From Microcyclospora pomicola (lineage: Eukaryota; Ascomycota; Dothideomycetes; Capnodiales), in assembly GCA_002786065.1 (NCBI GenBank), contig NHNY01000016.1:186001-250000 (forward strand): a stretch of 64,000 bases of DNA, read 5' to 3'. Position numbers and translations under genes: made by a program. Shown in pieces: positions 10,927 to 21,263 of this stretch (its first letter is position 1; every line of letters starts with the position of its first letter). The notes under the pieces were generated by a model that was given only the letters and a program-made list of their open reading frames with translations, was not told the origin of the DNA and searched no databases.

Positions 10927-11796
10927 GGACACTGAACGTGGTGGACCACAACCCGAGCATTTGACGAGGACTTTTTTGGCAATGTGCGACGGGCATAGGG
11001 ATCAACAACAAACAGGCGCAATGCACATACTTCTAAGGAGCGCAGATCATCAAAAATCAACGACCGCGCGCGGATGACGTTCAACAGCAGCAGCAAGCGT
11101 CCAAATGCGCGTCGTCCGTCCGCCAGATGTGTGGGTGGTGAGCCCTGGTCAAGCTCTAGAAGGACAACACAGTCGTCGCAGTAGGTGGTACGGAGGCATG
11201 ATTCGTCGGTGGGCAAAGGACCTGGACGGCAGTGGTTGGCAGGATGCGTCGAGACGGAGATTCGGTCCAGACCCAGACAGTCGAATCACCAGTCCCCGCT
11301 GGCGTCAGAGAGCGCAGTCGGGCGAGGATCTGCAGCAGATGGGAGAAGGTCGAGACGAACAAGGCAACACCGGGCAGCAGCTGTAGCTTTGGGCGAGCGG
11401 AGGCGGACAGGTGCGGTTAGTGAGGGCGCACCGTGGAATCTCCAAACCAGCCAACAAGTGGCAGCAGGCCCGGATAGGCGAAAGGTCGGGTGAGCAGGGT
11501 TTGGTGAAGTCGTGGTGAGGACGGGACTGATCAGATCGCCGCTTCATCATTCGCAGGGCGCGCAAATTAGGGTCTGGTGGCGGCGTGTGTTTGACGCAAG
11601 GCCGCAGACGTCTTCTTGAGCTAGCATCGATCTGCTGATACAGCAGATCTGATGATTGCGCGGTGAAGCTGCGCGCTGAAGTTCGCGGATAGGCACGATA
11701 GGATACTGGCATGATCTGCTCCCCGTTGGCGGCTGAAACCTGCAGTGCAGGATGCATGAGAGTGAGAAGCAGACGGCATACTGTGCGATAAGAGAT
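10927..11796. other. upstream region of the Q/P-rich gene, no gene seen
   Basis: Both strands carry only short frames of unnatural composition. It probably holds the promoter and leader of the Q/P-rich gene and the 3' end of the spliced gene to the right. Confidence 0.4.
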
Positions 11797-12880
11797 CTAG
11801 AGTGGGGCGACGCCAATGCTGTACATTCTAGCAAGAGTCGATGCTCGTTCCGGTCGATGGGGGCCGCGAAGAGCTCCACTCCATCTGGTCAGGAGATGCT
11901 CAGCTCTTGGCGACACTCGCGGTGGAGCAGGTGAGAGAGATGGTGACATTGGTGCGACATGCAAGGATCGGCCGTGGAAGGCCAACGGAGAAGACCATCC
12001 GGTCGAAGCAATTCCAATTCGCGTGTGGGTGGATGGAAGACGGGGGCAGATTTCGACATCTGGCAGAGGACGAATGAGATGGCGCGGCTGGCTTCCGGCT
12101 GTGGGCGACGGCACGGCCGCCAGCAGAACTTGAAACGCGGCCATGGAGTAGTAAACTTGGACTGTAGGAGTTAGTGTGCTTCCAGTCTTGGTCCATTGCG
12201 CACAGTCCCATGTCAATCGCCTGCTTCGATTAGCTGCTTTGGGCTGTGGCAGCGACCTCACTTGATCGGATGGAGCGCTTCATCAATACGCGTAAGCCGG
12301 ATCGTCTGTGATGGGTCGCGTTCACGAAGTCGAGCAAATGATGTGGCCTGAAGTATCTGAACCTCCTGACCCCACGTCTTGAGGAGATCGGCATAAGACG
12401 GCAGGTAAAGTAGGTCTCGTGTGCCGCTGAAGTTTCTTGCATGTATCGCATGTACAGTCTCTCCATCACGAGCAGGCGTGAAAAGTCTTCCACGTCGCTG
12501 ACGCCGGACAGAGAATGTCGCCTTACTATCAAAGTCAAGAGAAGAGATTGGTCTATCGCGTCAGCCTATGGTTCGCATTTCCTAGCCCGGGAAAGTGTTG
12601 GCGTATGTGCTACGGATGACTTAGTATGAGGCGAGGCAGCCCGGGCTGGCCGCGACCGGACATCGCCTGGTGTGTGATTGAATTCTGCTTTCGTCTGTAA
12701 GGTGTGTGCCAGATCGATGCTTGCAGGGCGGTTGATAGATCTCACATGCTGCTGGAGGTATTTGCATTCACGGCGCTCTGAATGCCGACGCTTCCGCGTA
12801 AGGACATGGCCGTCGTCTGTCACGACTACTGACGATCCCAAGTGCTTCCAATCTCCATCTCTCTTGGAAATATGATCCAT
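11797..12880 (-). CDS. spliced gene of unknown function (3' end uncertain)
   Basis: No single long frame exists, but exons join cleanly. Exon 1 (12880-12746) runs from ATG, starting MDHISKRDGDWKHL. Exon 2 is 12684-12614, and exon 3 is 12552-12262, containing GTRDLLYLPSYADLLKTWG and SFARLRERDPSQTIRLTR. The two introns are 61 nt each, and the second has a CTGAC branch-like site 12 nt before its acceptor. A third, short intron (donor gtgagg at 12261, acceptor ending gaagcag) would lead into a last exon ending near 11797. An alternative acceptor after cactaactcctacag gives a different tail ending near 11900, so the C-terminus is unsettled. I recognise no domain. The exon joins and natural composition make a real gene likely. 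Confidence 0.45.
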
Positions 12881-14075
12881 CACGAGAACAATAACATATC
12901 GCGTTGTGTAAGTGGCCGCATGTAGTGATTCGGCGAGATGATCAGAATGTCTAGAGCATTTTCCATGTCCGTTCTGCGGCAGCCATAAAACGTCGGACAC
13001 CTATCTTTTATTGCGCAACTCAAGTCGTTCCGTCTACTCAAAGTCTCCACCAGCGCTGGGAGCTTTGAGATTCCGTGTCAAAGCCTTTCTTTATGAGTAG
13101 GCATCCATGTATGTGCTTGATATCCGCTTCGATTGGCAACTGTCGGCTAGAATGACTGTGTCATCGATGCATATTGGAAGAACTCACACATCTGTTGGCG
13201 CACGGGAGGAATGCTTGAGATAGCGCGAATCCAGGGTCTATATTCATCTTGATGTGTGCTTGCGAGGGATGCTGTGGACCCGTGGTGTATTTACCTTATT
13301 CGCTTTGACACAATCACAAAGATGTGAGAATAGCCATGAGGTTGCCCTAGACTGTATCGTGTTTTGGCGCTGCACCTATGAGCAGGTGCGTCATGAGCAC
13401 ACGAACCCAGCCTGTCTTCGTCGCTGTCTTTTGCGTCCCTTCGGAGGTTGCCCAGGGTGCTGGGCTGGGCAACTGACTCCACCGGTTACAGCTATGTATG
13501 GAGGGATGCGATTTTGCTGCCGACAACTACGGCCAATGCGGGAAGTATTTCGCAGATATACATCACTGGTAACGGATAGCAGCAGATAGAGAGGCTCGCC
13601 AAACGTGTGGGAAGTCCACAACTGAAGAACAGCCTGGCGCAGACGAGAACGCATTAAGTGCGTGGAAGGTATGTGTCTCGGCACAAAGAACTGCGCGCCA
13701 TGATGCATAGCTTGGATCAGCGCTGGAGGATCGAGCTTCCTTCTTTGATCTGGGTTTCGACTTGCCCATACCAGACATGGATGGGTTATTCAAGGTCTGC
13801 CAACGTTCCGACCGCTAAGTGGGACGATATTGTGCATGAAGCAACGAGATACAGATGTATATAATGAGCGTGTACTGTCTTTGCAACTATCCAGAACCAG
13901 ACAGTAATGAGTCAAGAAGCAAAATGCCAAAACAAAGATGAAGGAAATCGCACGAACATCTGTGCAGAAACGGAGACGCAGTGGCTAGAATCAAATCGCA
14001 AGATAGATCGTGGTCCGTGTGAGGTGTGGTTCGGCATGACACGCTGGTATGTGCCTTGACAAGGTGCGGTGGTGA
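12881..14075. other. intergenic, no confident gene
   Basis: Short frames on both strands. A minus frame from an ATG at 13793 (starting MNNPSMSGMGKSKPRSKKEA) has a plausible N-terminus but no clear continuation. It may contain the promoter of the 11.8-12.9 kb gene. Confidence 0.4.
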
Positions 14076-15335
14076 TCATGCCGACCCTGACCCGTGGGTG
14101 TCTGGTCTGTCCGCGAAGATGAGTGCAGCGATGAGCATCCTCTTCGATTTCTTGTCCTCCTTCCAGAAAAATTTAGCCTGCTTCGGAACGATGATGATCC
14201 GGACGGGAATTTTGTTGCCAATAGCGTTGTGGTGATTGGCAAATGAGAAGAATTTGCTCCTGATGTTCGGACTTCCAATGAAGCGGTTGAATTGTGGACT
14301 GCCACGTTCGAACGTGAGGACCTCAGTGAAATGTTGTTCCATGTCGTTATAGTTCTGCCTAGTGATGGCCCAAAATTCCTTATTCTGGATATTCCAAAAG
14401 AAAACGGCTTTGAGGTTCTTGGTCCTGTCACCAGCGGCGTGGATGAAGTTCTGCATGCCCATCTCATTGAGAGGTGTGTTAGGCCGAACTGCAAGATTGG
14501 CCTCGCGGAAGGCGGTTTCATACACGATGAAGCGTCCTTGTCTATCGTACAGACCTTCATTGATCAGGAGATTCTTACCCGTTGCCTGCTGGACCCGCAC
14601 ACTAGAAACCTTGTACGGATCCCCCTTGGTTCGGAAGCCAATCTCGCCGGACGTGAACATGCCGAAGTCTAAGGAACTCACCGGCGAGTCGTTGTCGGTC
14701 ACTTTGTAGTCGTTGTTCTTTCGAAGATCCCAGAAGGCTGTTTTCCGGTCGGCTTGTTCTGACTTCTCGACAATTCGAGTATCCATCCCCCCTGCCGGCC
14801 CTAAAACTTGATCGTAGAGGCGCAACTGCTCCAACCCATCGGTCTCGTAGGCACTCATTGGCTCGGGGTCTTTGCCGAAGCCGTTTCCTGTTCCGGGATT
14901 ATCAGTGTCCGGGATCGTTTTGAAGTTGGACTTTCTACCGGCGTTCCCAGGAGGTGGTGTTAGTTCACCCTGAGAAAGTGCGCCCGTTCCAGATCTGCCC
15001 GATCCTCTTCCAGAAGGGGTATGCGGAGCAGGAACTTGCTGAGGACGTGGAGGTGGAGGTGGGGGAGGAGGTGGTGGAGGTGGCGAACATGCTCGAGCTT
15101 TGATCGTGATGACCTCGTGACTTGGGTCGACATGAGAAGTCCAGTCGTTCCGTAGCTGGTTTTCTCTCGACCCGAAAGGATTGGTAAGGACTGAGGGCAC
15201 GTCTCGAATGATATGAGAGGCAAGGGACTCTGTTCCATTGCTAACCCTGTTCGCAGGTGCTCACAAGCCCTGGAGAGGCAGGTTGCATAACAGAGAGGCG
15301 AGGAGGAGGCTGTTTCTCCCAAGTAGCAGCTTCAT
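14076..15335 (-). CDS. putative secreted protein; signal peptide and body separated by a stop codon
   Basis: The main frame (to 14076) has no ATG at its 5' end. Reading upstream in the same frame, it meets an ATG at 15335 that starts MKLLLGRNSLLLASLLCNLP, a textbook signal peptide; a TGA then separates it from a segment starting APANRVSNGTES, which looks like a mature N-terminus. The body has a run of 12 prolines near residue 65 and a globular region with GKNLLINEGLYDRQGRFIVY and AVFFWNIQNKEFWAITRQNY. I recognise no family. A GT-AG pair overlaps the stop but would define an intron of only about 24 nt, far below the usual minimum. The gene may be newly inactivated, may use an exceptional event there, or the base may be an error. 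A TATA-like ctatatac lies near 15460. Confidence 0.5.
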
Positions 15336-16683
15336 GTTGACTTGAGGTCACAATCAGACGTAAGGCAGGCAGAAATTGAGGACAAGAGGTAATTGAGTAG
15401 TATTGGTCCTGGACTGTTGAATCGCGGCTGTCCATCAATTGAGCATCTGGTGTCGCAACGAGCTATATACATGTACACATTTTCAAGGAGACGTGGCATT
15501 ACCTCAAGTCTGCTGTCTATGTGAGCCAGGCTCGCTTGAATGAATACCTGCGGGATGGCAAGAGTGCTAAGCAACCGCTCGCCCGCCCTGCTAGATTTAG
15601 AAATTCCTTCGACCATGCAGCAGTTGGTCCTACCTTGGCCTGATCTGCATGCACTGCGCCGAACTCTGCCAGTCTATGTCGCGACGACGCCGCATAGTGA
15701 CAAGGGCGCAAGGTTCACGCCTATGCTCCTACCTGGTCCTCTGGCGGCTTCGATTGAAGGCTCCAATGGCCATCATATGAATGTCTCATGCATGGGCCGT
15801 TCTTGGGATATGAATGTCACAAGAGCTGTCTTCTCCATCGCCTTCGTCGACATCTTGGACCAGGATCGAGGACAGCTGTGATCAGATTTTCTTCAGCCTG
15901 TTCAAGTCGAGATGGCATCTTTGAAGTGCCTGTGGACCAACACCCAAGTGGGTATTGAAAAGTACCATCTGAAACACCAGCGTTCGCAGCTTCAAATCAC
16001 CTCGATCATGGAGACGTACCGTGTCATCGTTGCAGAAAGTTGGGCCATCTCCACAAGATGTGCTACGGAGGCGTTGCTGGAAGCAGCATGGCCCAGACGT
16101 GCTCTCCGGTCCCAATTCTGGCTTGTGCGGCCTGCATCTCGCATGAATGTGCTGCATGAGCTTGAGGACCTTTTTGAAAACACCAGGTGAGCGCTGCGAT
16201 TCGACCGCGTCGTGCGTCTGGGCCGCGATTGTCTGTTGTATGCAGGTCTCGTCTGAGATTGAGAGTGAGGTGGAATTGCAGTTCATCTACATGCATATGC
16301 GCCTTACCTCTTTGGGACGGTATGCATGCGACGCGGCGCCATCACATGAAACACTCCTCAAGCGCTTAGATCATCATGTGCAGGCAGCACTTCGAGCGCT
16401 TCTGCAGTCTTTGCGTAGAGGCTGTCTGACGTACGTGACCTGTGGTCTCGCAATCACTTTGGCAGGCATGAGTTCAGCCCAGATACGTCGAATCGTTGTG
16501 ACCAGCGCGCGTTTCATAGCCCAGTGCAATGAGAAACCCTGATCTCTTCTCTCCAACAGCTTATCATCCTGGCTTCATCGGTGTGCTCCTTTTCCACCTT
16601 ACCTGCCACTCATACGTTCACGCTGCAGCGTCAGGGTCGGAGACAGGCAGTCAGACTTAAAGACTTGACCCATCCCGGCCAAG
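15336..16683. other. intergenic, possible undetected gene
   Basis: Several mid-length plus-strand frames (15912-16190, 16147-16542) and a consensus-like intron (gtgagc at 16187 to tgcag at 16245) catch the eye, but the reading phases do not join into one natural protein. I leave the region unannotated. Confidence 0.35.
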
Positions 16684-18273
16684 ATGGTCGCTCTGCAAGC
16701 CCTCCCTGCTGAGATTCTCAACCTCGCCATGAAACACCTGGTCATCACCATCGGCATTCAAAAAGCAGTCCTCCTACGAACTGTTAGTCGAGCATTCGAT
16801 GCTACCCTTTTGTATGCCATATGTATCAATCAAGTGATTGACATTGAGGATCCTGCGACACCTGACTTGGCATTTCAAATGAACCAGCGCCTAAGAGGGA
16901 AGATCATTCTGGTCAAGTCTCGATCTCTGAAGCCAGATAGCGAGAGCTACGTCCAGGCGGTCGCAAGGGTGAATCAAACGCTAGACAGCCTGATTCATGA
17001 GCCTGACCAGGACCGAGTTGACCTCCGACATGCTCTTATTGCGGAAGCAGTTATCCCTGCCCTGCGTGACGCCCATAATGTCAGCAACGAGCCACAGAAC
17101 TTGTTAAGCGCCGCTGCGGTTTTAGGCGACTTGTCTCTTGTCAAGCTCCTGTTGGATCGCAACACATCATCATCCTCATCGATCAACGTCAACGGCACGA
17201 CACCGCATTTCGGCAATCCAATGGCCCTGGCTGCTGAACGAGGACATATGGAGGTCGTCGGCATGCTTCTGGATTCCGGCGCTCGTGTTGATTTCATGCA
17301 CCCACGCAAAGGAGAAAAATGTAATAATTTGGCAGATTGGAACAGCACTGACTGTAACATTCAAACGGGCTCTTTGCACCACAAGTGGTCCTGCAACGCG
17401 TTGGCTCCCGCGATTTCCGGTGGCCATACAGAAATCATTGATCTGCTATTGCGTCCCGAACATCGACCGCCAAATACTAGTCTCGACTATCTGGGAGCAA
17501 TCATGGCGGGTGTTAGGGTCGGTCGTCTTGACGTGATCGAGGCACTATTCAGGTTGATCGGTAAGACTGTGTCAGACTTCGTCACGCTTGGTGATCACAT
17601 GCTTTGGGCAGCAGTCCGCTATGACCAGAGAGAGGTAGTTCACATGCTCCTTGATAACGGTGTAAACGTCGACACTTACCCGTATTATGAACCCCACCAG
17701 TATCCCGCTGCGCTCGGCATAGCCGCGTCTCTGGGTAGACTGGAGATCGCTCGTCTTCTTTTAGAACGAGGCGCTTTGGCCAAAGCGGATCATCGACGAC
17801 CCGGCGACCTACCAATTGAGAGAGCTGCTCGACGCGGACATCAAGAAATAGTCGAGCTGCTCATCGAACACGGCGCCAATCCCGCACATGCATTTCACAG
17901 AGCTGCCTATGGAGGTCAGTGTGAGTTGCTTAGACATCTCTTGAGAAGATTCCCGGACATTCGCGACTGGTTGTGGGATGCTGAGTCCAACTTTACAGTC
18001 GGCCAATATGCGGCCTTCAGAGCCATAAGTTCTGGTAATACACCAGCTTTCATGATTGTGGCAGAGGGCGGCGTACCCGACGGTGACGGAAGCTTTTCAC
18101 ACGAATCTCTAATGAATTATGCGAAGGATGTATCCCCGTGGATGGTCCAGTCCCTAAACTCGCGGGGTGTACAAGACACCGATCCGGCTTACATCCCTGA
18201 GAATAGATGGCCCTTAACAGCGAGAGGGATACGTGTGACTGAGCGAACATGGGAGTGGGTCAGTACGTACTAA
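16684..18273 (+). CDS. ankyrin-repeat protein with F-box-like N-terminus
   Basis: An intronless 529-aa frame from ATG 16684. The N-terminus, LPAEILNLAMKHLVITIG with LLRTVSRAFDATLLYAI following, has the shape of a degenerate F-box (LPxEIL start, then a hydrophobic helix pair). Residues 135-430 contain seven or more ankyrin repeats with the usual A-x-GH-x-E-hydrophobic-LL pattern, for example ALAAERGHMEVVGMLLD near 185 and AARRGHQEIVELLIEHGA near 385. One repeat is interrupted by an insertion with two cysteines near 215-235. The last 100 residues are not repetitive. Ankyrin proteins of this layout are numerous in filamentous fungi and may act as substrate receptors or heterokaryon/immune-type sensors; the partner here is unknown. 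There is no signal peptide. Confidence 0.85.
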   Translation: MVALQALPAEILNLAMKHLVITIGIQKAVLLRTVSRAFDATLLYAICINQVIDIEDPATPDLAFQMNQRLRGKIILVKSRSLKPDSESYVQAVARVNQTLDSLIHEPDQDRVDLRHALIAEAVIPALRDAHNVSNEPQNLLSAAAVLGDLSLVKLLLDRNTSSSSSINVNGTTPHFGNPMALAAERGHMEVVGMLLDSGARVDFMHPRKGEKCNNLADWNSTDCNIQTGSLHHKWSCNALAPAISGGHTEIIDLLLRPEHRPPNTSLDYLGAIMAGVRVGRLDVIEALFRLIGKTVSDFVTLGDHMLWAAVRYDQREVVHMLLDNGVNVDTYPYYEPHQYPAALGIAASLGRLEIARLLLERGALAKADHRRPGDLPIERAARRGHQEIVELLIEHGANPAHAFHRAAYGGQCELLRHLLRRFPDIRDWLWDAESNFTVGQYAAFRAISSGNTPAFMIVAEGGVPDGDGSFSHESLMNYAKDVSPWMVQSLNSRGVQDTDPAYIPENRWPLTARGIRVTERTWEWVSTY

Positions 18274-19186
18274 GAGATACCTGAGAAGACGCTGGGGGGC
18301 CGGGGGAACGAGCGTTCAGCAAGACTCATCTCATCTATCGGAGCACGCGAGCACAATTCAAGCCGTTGGCCTCAGTCCCTGACTCCGGCCGCCATCGGGA
18401 CCACTGCCAGCGCATCGATACAACATGCTACTCCTGACGTGACCTGTAACGAAACCATCACATACTGGCTGGTTGCTTAGCTGTACGTGCAGCAATGATC
18501 TCCTATGCCGTGGTCTTGCAGATGTGAAGTGCATGAGATAAGGGGAGCTGAAAGATCCCCGCGTGCTGGAAAGAAGCCTTCACTCCACCTTGGAGCCAGC
18601 CAGCCTTGATACACTACCAGACGCTGCATACAACAGTACTCCCCAAGTACGTGTAATGTGTTATATATCTAGGCATGCATTGCGGCTTTGGCGCTTGGTG
18701 CAGCGGCCGTGCTGTGGACCTACACGTGTTCTTCCAATCCCGTACTCTAGTCTACTGTAGCTGCATCAGCTTGGTGACTTCTTGCACGTATGTCTGCCTG
18801 TGATGATGTATCGCTGGAAAAGAAAGGGATCAGTAGAAGTCACCATCAGTACGGTCGTGACAGAGACGATCACGCATGACATAGCTCAATGAAACGGAGT
18901 CGTACTCAGCTTTGGACTTGTCTCAAGAATCAGGGGACACAAAATGTAATCATGGTACTATCACAACTATCTAAGCTCGAAAATGAATGTGGTGATGCCG
19001 TCAAAAAGAGACTTTCTCCGGGCGATCAAGGCATCCTTGCCTTCTTTCTTCTTGCCACGACCTTACAGTGTGGCCCTCAGACTCCTCGCACAGTTATGGT
19101 GTCAAGCAGTACATCGACACCATATCAATAGCATACGGCGGTTCGCAAATGCAAGTCACCATGGCAGGCGATGCCGTGGCTTAACT
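18274..19186. other. intergenic, no gene seen
   Basis: No frame above 80 codons has natural composition. It lies between the 3' ends of the ankyrin gene and the convergent acidic secreted-protein gene. Confidence 0.5.
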
Positions 19187-19820
19187 TCAGACGTGGATAT
19201 CAGGGTCTTCCACGATCACAGGGTCATCAGTTGCTGAAGTCTCTCCAGAGACTGAATCGCCGCCAGTGCTCACTGGATCCTGCGGGGTGGCGGTGTCACC
19301 AGAAGCTGTCTCTTGAGTGGCAGGGTCACCATACGGCAGGCTAGAGGTCGAATCAGAGTTCGGACTGGAGTCTGGCTCGATGCAATCTGTGTTGACACTT
19401 CGCTCGGAGATTTTCATGCCCAGCAAGACTGCCTGGAGGGTAAGAGTGAGAGGGGGGAGCGTCCGGGCTGTCGACCTCGTAGCCAGGCCGGTGGGTATAC
19501 TTTCGATGGACGTCTTCTTCGGCCATGGCATGTGATGGATCGTTCGCGTTTCCTGCCATATAGTTGACAGGCGAGTGTCCATCAGTTCCAAGCTCTTCGT
19601 GGAAGGCTTGGAGATCTTCAGGATTCAAGACGGCGGGACCATCTTTGCGTTCTGCCTCGCTGATCGGAATGCCATGCTTGTAGAAAGCTGCAGTCATCGC
19701 GCTCACGTCGGCACCATGCTGGGGCACAGGTGCGGCAATTGAGACGTCGAGGATCGAGGGAAGAAGGAGGAGGAAAGCCGCAAGGCTTAGACCCCGGTTG
19801 GCCTGGAAAGATCGAGGCAT
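19187..19820 (-). CDS. small secreted protein with acidic Ser/Thr-rich tail (spliced)
   Basis: The ATG at 19820 starts MPRSFQANRGLSLAAFLLLL, followed by PSILDVSIAAPVPQHG: a strong signal peptide with an AAP-type cleavage site near residue 30. The first exon continues through HGIPISEAERKDGPAVLNPE and an acidic region. A pyrimidine-rich acceptor (tcttaccctccag) near 19440 and a frame change show an intron between about 19510 and 19440. The downstream frame, ending DPVIVEDPDIHV, is a disordered acidic tail rich in Ser, Thr, Asp and Glu. The donor is uncertain: gtatac has the best shape but the wrong phase, whereas gtcgac has the right phase. No known domain and few cysteines, so not a typical disulfide-rich effector. 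Its function is unknown. Confidence 0.55.
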
Positions 19821-21263
19821 TGTGGTGTAAGGCTTGGGGAAGACACCGGCGTGGGGTATCAGAAAAGTATGAATCGTCAGGGAACCAGATGTACGAGAGC
19901 GATGTAGCAATTCGAATGTAAAGCTGGTTTGCGGTATGAGTGAGACGAGGAACGGAGACTTCAATCACCCATCATATATGCTGGAGATGCTTGACAGGAA
20001 GTTGATGCTTCGGGCGCCGGATACTGTCCTGTGGCCTCTTCTCCCCGTTGGGATGTAACGTTGCATACTGGAAACAGCAGACTGTCCTCGATGGATTGAT
20101 TGGGTTCGAAACATGCCATGAACCGCCTTGAGATTGTGGTTAAGATCATGTTTCGTGGTTAGAGTTCTGCATGATCCAGACTAGACGCCTTGAAGCGCAT
20201 GAGGCTTGGCAGCTTAGGATTTCTAAATTCACCTGAAACAAATGGAAAGATGGTGAGGTACCACGCCGCCTGGCCTTCCATCAAAACCCCATCGACATCG
20301 GCACTGCCCCCTCGAAGTGCAGCAGACTATGGACCAGATGCTTCGTAGTGCGAAGTCCGATACGGTCTGCATTGCATTGAAACTCATTTGAAACAGATGA
20401 ATGAAACAGATGAAGAGATCTCTAAGGTACTACGCCGCGAGGTTCATCAAAGCAGCACCAACACCAACACTGACAACGCCGCCGCCAAGCATGCCATCCC
20501 ATAAGTGAACCTCCTCGTAGAGCGGAGCCTGAGAAGCCCAGCAGCTTATCTGTCCAAATGTAAAACAGATGAAAAGCTGCTAAGGTACTACGCCGCCTGG
20601 CCTTCCACAACATCATCACGAACGCCAACAGCTCATCTGCTCAAGCCAAACATAGATCAACGTAGCCGCTTGACTCTGCATGTAGGCACAGTCAGGTCTG
20701 GGTAGCGTTGCGTCCCTGATCCGTGCCTTGCAGATCTCGGTCTACACCAACTTCAGCACTTGCAGCGACTGCACCTGATTGACTGTTCCAGCCAAATTGA
20801 AAGGGCTGCGAATGAAACGTCCAACATCACCACTGTAATCTGTATGCAGGCGCAGCTGGGCCTCAGTGGTCAAGCATACAACATGTGAGACCTGCGTCTG
20901 GCAAATTCCTTACGGTGGGTGAGCAAGGGCCATATTGCGTACTCATAAGAGAGCTGCAGATCGCTCAGTTGCCCGGGTCCCTACCTTCTGTATTTCATCA
21001 TTTCTCTACTCATGATCTCTGCTCCCAGTTCAAATTGTTTACCTTTGGTTGTTTCTCAAGCAATTCTACAGTCCTGCTGCGTCGACTTCGTCATACCTCT
21101 ACAAAGTCAAGCGACTCTCGACCTTACACTTCCATCGGCAGTCATTACCAGCCTCTGCATCCCAGCGGCAACCTCATCCTGCCTCTGAGAGAAAGCGGTT
21201 TAGCCTTGCCACCTCCATCGACAGTGTTCACCAATCTCTTTGTGTCAGTGCCAATTCTCTACC
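19821..21263. other. gene-poor stretch with a three-copy repeat
   Basis: Holds the repeats described at 20235-20630 and the promoter of the secreted-protein gene starting at 21264. No supported gene. Confidence 0.45.
20235..20630 (+). repeat. three diverged copies of a ~160-bp unit
   Basis: Copies begin near 20235, 20404 and 20562 (spacing 169 and 158 bp). Each opens with aaacaratg, then about 15 bp later carries an aggtacyacgccgc core. Copies 1 and 3 continue with ctggccttcca. Read on the plus strand each core encodes R-Y-(H/Y)-A-A, but the frames are separated by stops. Confidence 0.6.

Noticed and set aside
15912-16542. Two plus-strand frames with a consensus-like 59-nt intron between them
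   Set aside because: Donor and acceptor are good but the reading phases do not join the natural frames, and no start region fits.
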